Shown piece after piece: positions 60,908-64,000 of a DNA stretch of 64,000 nucleotides. The notes below the pieces were generated by a model, which saw nothing but the letters and a program-made list of their open reading frames with translations, did no database searches and had not been told where the DNA came from. The stretch is taken from the NCBI RefSeq assembly GCF_002198115.1, contig NZ_NGNR01000001.1, positions 500,369 through 564,368 of the forward strand, in the 5' to 3' direction. The stretch is from Robiginitalea sediminis. Lineage in GTDB: Bacteria > Bacteroidota > Bacteroidia > Flavobacteriales > Flavobacteriaceae. Numbering within the stretch: the first letter of the stretch is position 1; each line of letters opens with the position of its first letter. The translations under genes were made by a program, and so were the position numbers.

Positions 60908-61301
60908 TTTTGAATTACCCGAAGCAGATAAATATACCGAATGGATTATTCGTGTATGTGAGGGAGAGGGAGTATCCCCTGGGGATATCAATTATGTTTT
61001 TTTGGATGATGAAGCCTTGCGGGAGATTAATGTGCAGTTTTTAGGCCATGATTATTATACGGACATCATAACTTTTGAGTTAGGGGAGACCGATGAGGTC
61101 AGTGCCGACATTTATATTTCCATTGAACGGGTAAGGGATAATGCTGGGGAATATGGGGTCGCTTTCGAAGATGAACTTAGACGTGTGATGGTCCATGGAT
61201 TGCTGCATTGCCTGGGGTGGAAGGACAAGGAGCCCGAGGATCAACAGGATATGCGCGATAAGGAATCCATGGCAATGGAAATGTTCCACGTGAAACATTG
61301 A
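60882..61301 (+). CDS. ybeY: Endoribonuclease YbeY, 16S rRNA maturation
   Basis: The 139-residue metalloenzyme trims rRNA and helps ribosome quality control. It has INYVFLDDEALREINVQFLGHDYYTDIITF and the metal motif MVHGLLHCLGWKDKEPEDQ. The usual third His (HGxxHxxGxDH) is replaced by the WKDK context, as I recall for Bacteroidota YbeY, so the metal set may differ. The last codons (MFHVKH) are encoded by a perfect parS-like sequence. The start overlaps the DUF4175 gene end; mnmG begins 1 base after the stop. Confidence 0.93.
   Translation: MIAFHSEIDFELPEADKYTEWIIRVCEGEGVSPGDINYVFLDDEALREINVQFLGHDYYTDIITFELGETDEVSADIYISIERVRDNAGEYGVAFEDELRRVMVHGLLHCLGWKDKEPEDQQDMRDKESMAMEMFHVKH
61282..61297. 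other. parS: parS-like centromere site inside the 3' end of ybeY
   Basis: TGTTCCACGTGAAACA equals the well-known Bacillus-type parS sequence, the 16-base ParB-binding site. It encodes residues FHVK of the YbeY C-terminus, 1.9 kb from a second site (63171-63186). Confidence 0.8.
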
Positions 61302-61302
61302 G

Positions 61303-63171
61303 ATGTTTTTAGAAGAGTATGATGTTATTGTTGTAGGAGGCGGTCATGCGGGTTGTGAAGCGGCTGCCGCTGCGGCTAATATGGGTTCGAAAACCCTTTT
61401 GGTCACCATGAACCTGCAGACTATAGGGCAAATGTCCTGTAACCCGGCTATGGGGGGAATTGCCAAGGGTCAGATTGTGCGTGAAATTGACGCCCTGGGG
61501 GGCTATAGCGGCATAGTAACCGACCGGTCTGCTATACAATTCAAGATGTTAAATAAGTCCAAAGGGCCAGCTATGTGGAGCCCAAGGGCACAGAATGATC
61601 GTCTTCGGTTTGCAGAGGAGTGGCGGCTGATGTTGGAGGCTACCCCGAATCTTGATTTTTATCAGGAGATGGTAACTGAGATCCTTATCCATAATAATCA
61701 GGCTGTAGGGGTTCGTACGGCGCTGGGATTGGAGATTAAGGCGCGCGCTGTAGTATTGACCAACGGCACCTTCCTCAATGGATTAATCCATATTGGCGAT
61801 AAAAACTTTGGAGGAGGCCGTGCTGGAGAAAAAGCTTCAACAGGGATTACAGAGCAGTTGTCTGCCATTGGTTTCGATGCGGGTAGGATGAAGACCGGAA
61901 CGCCTCCCAGGGTAGATGGGCGGAGTTTAGATTATTCCCAAATGATTCCTCAGCCGGGGGACGATAACCCTGGCAGATTCTCATATCTCGATACCCCGGC
62001 GCTGGAGAAACAGCGGGATTGTTTTATGACGTATACGAGTCCGGAAGTTCACGACCTGCTACGGGAAGGATTCGATAGGTCGCCCATGTTTAATGGCAGT
62101 ATAAAAAGTATCGGCCCTAGATACTGTCCTTCTATAGAAGATAAGATTAACCGGTTTAAGGATAAAGACCGGCATCAGATATTTGTAGAGCCTGAAGGGT
62201 GGAATACGGTAGAGGTTTATGTGAATGGCTTTAGCACCTCCCTTCCGGAGGATGTCCAGTTCATAGCGCTTCGTTCTGTTGCGGGTTTTGAGAATGTAAA
62301 GTTTTTCAGGCCTGGCTATGCCATTGAGTATGACTATTTCCCTCCGACACAATTGCAACATACCCTGGAGACCAAATTGGTGGATAACCTATACTTTGCC
62401 GGGCAGATTAATGGCACCACGGGATATGAAGAAGCGGCTTCTCAGGGATTGATGGCGGGGATAAATGCCCACCTGAAACTGCGGGAATCCGAGCCCTTTG
62501 TCTTGCGCAGGGATGAAGCGTATATAGGCGTCCTTATTGATGACTTAATTACCAAAGGCACTGAGGAGCCTTACCGCATGTTCACTTCAAGGGCAGAGTA
62601 CAGAACGTTATTGAGGCAGGACAATGCGGACATTCGTTTAACCGAAAAGGGGTATCGTTTAGGCCTAGCCTCCGGAGAGCGTCTGTCCAAGGTAGAACGA
62701 AAAGTAAGGGAAAGCGAAGCCTTGGTATCTTTTTTCCGAAGTACCAGTTTTGATCCCGCTGAAGTCAACCCTATTCTGGAGGAGGTGGGCTCCAACACGG
62801 TTTCTCAGGCGGATAAGCTTTTTAAGGTTTTTTCCAGGCCAAGTATAGGGATGCACGAGATGAATCGTTTATCGGTAGTTAAGGAATATCTTCAGGAGCA
62901 CAAACTAGGGAATGAGGTGTTGGAGCAAGCCGAGATTGAGGTAAAGTATGCGGGATATATAGAAAAGGAAAAGGCCAATGCCGATAAGCTGCAACGACTG
63001 GAAAACGTCCGCATTCCTGAAGGATTCGATTATACGCAGGTTAAGTCGCTTTCCTTCGAAGCGCGCGAGAAGTTAGGCAAGATCCAGCCCGCAACTATTT
63101 CCCAGGCGTCCCGGATTAGTGGGATCTCCCCCAGTGATATTAGTGTTCTTTTAGTATACCTGGGCCGCTAG
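61303..63171 (+). CDS. mnmG: tRNA uridine 5-carboxymethylaminomethyl modification enzyme (GidA)
   Basis: The 622-residue FAD protein works with MnmE to modify the wobble uridine of several tRNAs. It shows the N-terminal FAD motif DVIVVGGGHAGCEAAAAAANMG, MSCNPAMGGIAKGQIVREID, the Cys-containing GTPPRVDGRSLDYS, NGTTGYEEAASQGLMAGINA and a C-terminal helical tRNA/MnmE-binding domain. Full length. It follows ybeY by 1 base, and its stop codon touches a parS-like site. In many bacteria mnmG lies near oriC. Confidence 0.96.
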   Translation: MFLEEYDVIVVGGGHAGCEAAAAAANMGSKTLLVTMNLQTIGQMSCNPAMGGIAKGQIVREIDALGGYSGIVTDRSAIQFKMLNKSKGPAMWSPRAQNDRLRFAEEWRLMLEATPNLDFYQEMVTEILIHNNQAVGVRTALGLEIKARAVVLTNGTFLNGLIHIGDKNFGGGRAGEKASTGITEQLSAIGFDAGRMKTGTPPRVDGRSLDYSQMIPQPGDDNPGRFSYLDTPALEKQRDCFMTYTSPEVHDLLREGFDRSPMFNGSIKSIGPRYCPSIEDKINRFKDKDRHQIFVEPEGWNTVEVYVNGFSTSLPEDVQFIALRSVAGFENVKFFRPGYAIEYDYFPPTQLQHTLETKLVDNLYFAGQINGTTGYEEAASQGLMAGINAHLKLRESEPFVLRRDEAYIGVLIDDLITKGTEEPYRMFTSRAEYRTLLRQDNADIRLTEKGYRLGLASGERLSKVERKVRESEALVSFFRSTSFDPAEVNPILEEVGSNTVSQADKLFKVFSRPSIGMHEMNRLSVVKEYLQEHKLGNEVLEQAEIEVKYAGYIEKEKANADKLQRLENVRIPEGFDYTQVKSLSFEAREKLGKIQPATISQASRISGISPSDISVLLVYLGR

Positions 63172-63186
63172 GTTCCACGTGGAACA
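63171..63186. other. parS: Second parS-like site, behind mnmG
   Basis: GGTTCCACGTGGAACA contains the perfect palindrome GTTCCACGTGGAAC and differs from the consensus parS at two bases. Its first base is the last base of the mnmG stop. It lies in the 63-base gap before the methyltransferase gene. Confidence 0.75.
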
Positions 63187-63234
63187 TTCCGGGAGGTTTC
63201 GGAAAACAATTGGCAAAACAATCCAGTATAAACC

Positions 63235-64000
63235 ATGTCAGATTCCATAAAGGTCCTGGTTGCCACTCAAGATTTTATGGTAACCCAGGAGGCATTCAAC
63301 ATTGTGGAAAGTGAGCGGGAAGGAGTATTGGCAACCCGGCCCGTCCCGAATGAGCTGGACACCTACTACCAATCCGACGCCTATATCTCCCATACGGATG
63401 GCGGCAATGGAATTATGGACCGGATCTACAGATGGGCCAAGCAGTATAACCTCAAAAGCAAGTTAAGAGGGATACACGCCTTGGGTGCGCGGAAAGGAGC
63501 ACTCTTAGACATAGGTGCGGGCACGGGTGCGTTTATGGAAGCTTCGAAACGTTCTGGCTGGAAGGTATGGGGAGTAGAACCCAACGCTGCTGCCCGTAAA
63601 CGTTGCAAGGAGAAGGGGCTTAATGTAACGTCCGCTGTTTCCCAGTTGCCCGACCAGCAATTTGACTGCATCACCCTCTGGCATGTACTGGAACATGTAC
63701 AGGACCTGGACGGACAACTCGGCTGGTTGGAGTCCCACTTAACGGATTCCGGACTGGCGGTAATAGCCGTACCCAATTACCGCTCACTGGACGCCAGGAT
63801 TTATGGCTCGTTCTGGGCGGCATATGACACCCCCAGACACCTTTGGCATTTTTCGCCCGAAGGTATCCGACGCACTCTGGAGCCCTTTGGGCTGGTACAG
63901 GTGAGCATGCGTCCGCTCTGGTTAGATGCCTTTTATGTGTCCTGGCTATCGGAACGTTACAAGGGAAGTCGGTTGGCGGCAGTCAAGGGTTTTGCAATTG
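63235..64000 (+). CDS. Class I SAM-dependent methyltransferase, truncated by the window end
   Basis: The frame runs from ATG 63235 to the window edge without a stop, giving 255 residues so far (start MSDSIKVLVATQDF). The SAM-binding core is ALLDIGAGTGAFMEAS (motif I), WGVEPNAAARKRC (acidic end of strand 2), FDCITLWHVLEHVQD (motif with HVLEH) and LAVIAVPNYRS. An N-terminal SDAYISHTDGGNG segment matches flavobacterial Methyltransf_23 proteins often found beside mnmG. The DTPRHLWHFSPEGI segment is typical of the subgroup. Substrate unknown; surface-glycan or lipid targets are possible. Confidence 0.85.
   Translation, partial: MSDSIKVLVATQDFMVTQEAFNIVESEREGVLATRPVPNELDTYYQSDAYISHTDGGNGIMDRIYRWAKQYNLKSKLRGIHALGARKGALLDIGAGTGAFMEASKRSGWKVWGVEPNAAARKRCKEKGLNVTSAVSQLPDQQFDCITLWHVLEHVQDLDGQLGWLESHLTDSGLAVIAVPNYRSLDARIYGSFWAAYDTPRHLWHFSPEGIRRTLEPFGLVQVSMRPLWLDAFYVSWLSERYKGSRLAAVKGFAI

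Noticed and set aside
61080-61298. 72-codon minus-strand frame beginning MFHVEH over the ybeY end
   Set aside because: Its start is the antisense reading of the parS palindrome; ybeY on the plus strand explains the region.

Overview
The window reads as chromosomal DNA of a GC-rich marine member of the Flavobacteriaceae (Bacteroidota). Supporting points are a complete sprC-sprD-sprB-sprF gliding-motility operon with type IX secretion (T9SS) features, promoters of the Bacteroidota type (TTG, 16-21 bases, TAnnTTTG), many lipoprotein and Sec-exported hydrolases, a GlnRS beside a GluRS, and a GIN-domain protein. The GC level suggests something like Robiginitalea, but that is inference. I see no insertion sequence, prophage, CRISPR array or rRNA operon.

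Layout. Positions 1-131 hold nothing I recognise. From 132 to 9848 come a CAT-anticodon tRNA, methylmalonyl-CoA epimerase, rbfA, a LolC/E-type permease, dusB, an exported M28 peptidase divergent from a TolB-like lipoprotein, lepA, a 77-residue orphan and a CPA1-type antiporter with an RCK domain. From 10061 to 15303 an apparent operon encodes an MBL-fold hydrolase, an SMP-30-like lipoprotein, a subtilase and an M1-type peptidase. Convergent to it (15300-18387) is a two-gene unit: an aspartoacylase-like amidohydrolase and a glutamate-cysteine-ligase-like enzyme fused to two CBS domains. Then rnpA leads a tightly overlapping run (S41 peptidase, exported PqqB-like protein, fructosamine-kinase-like protein). 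It is followed by a PQQ dehydrogenase with an embedded cytochrome c and a Gfo/Idh/MocA oxidoreductase (18526-25541).

From 25630 to 32515 are an orphan protein, a GNAT acetyltransferase, a CDF metal exporter, rpiB, a 600-base AT-rich non-coding interval, rnr, a GIN-domain protein, a LysE-type exporter, tRNA-Cys and folB. The centre of the window (32560-51519) is the spr operon. SprB is a 4543-residue surface adhesin made of about 40 SprB-type repeats. SprC, SprD and SprF are its expected partners for export, anchoring or assembly at the cell surface.

The right end has glnS, an SPFH-family protein, gltX, an AlkB-type hydroxylase, a DUF4175 membrane protein, ybeY, mnmG and a truncated methyltransferase. 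Two parS-like ParB sites bracket mnmG, and one of them encodes the last residues of YbeY.

The most unusual signals are a seven-repeat higher-order period inside SprB, the parS pair, the GCS2-CBS/aspartoacylase pair, the AT-rich island before rnr, and several convergent gene pairs whose stop codons overlap.
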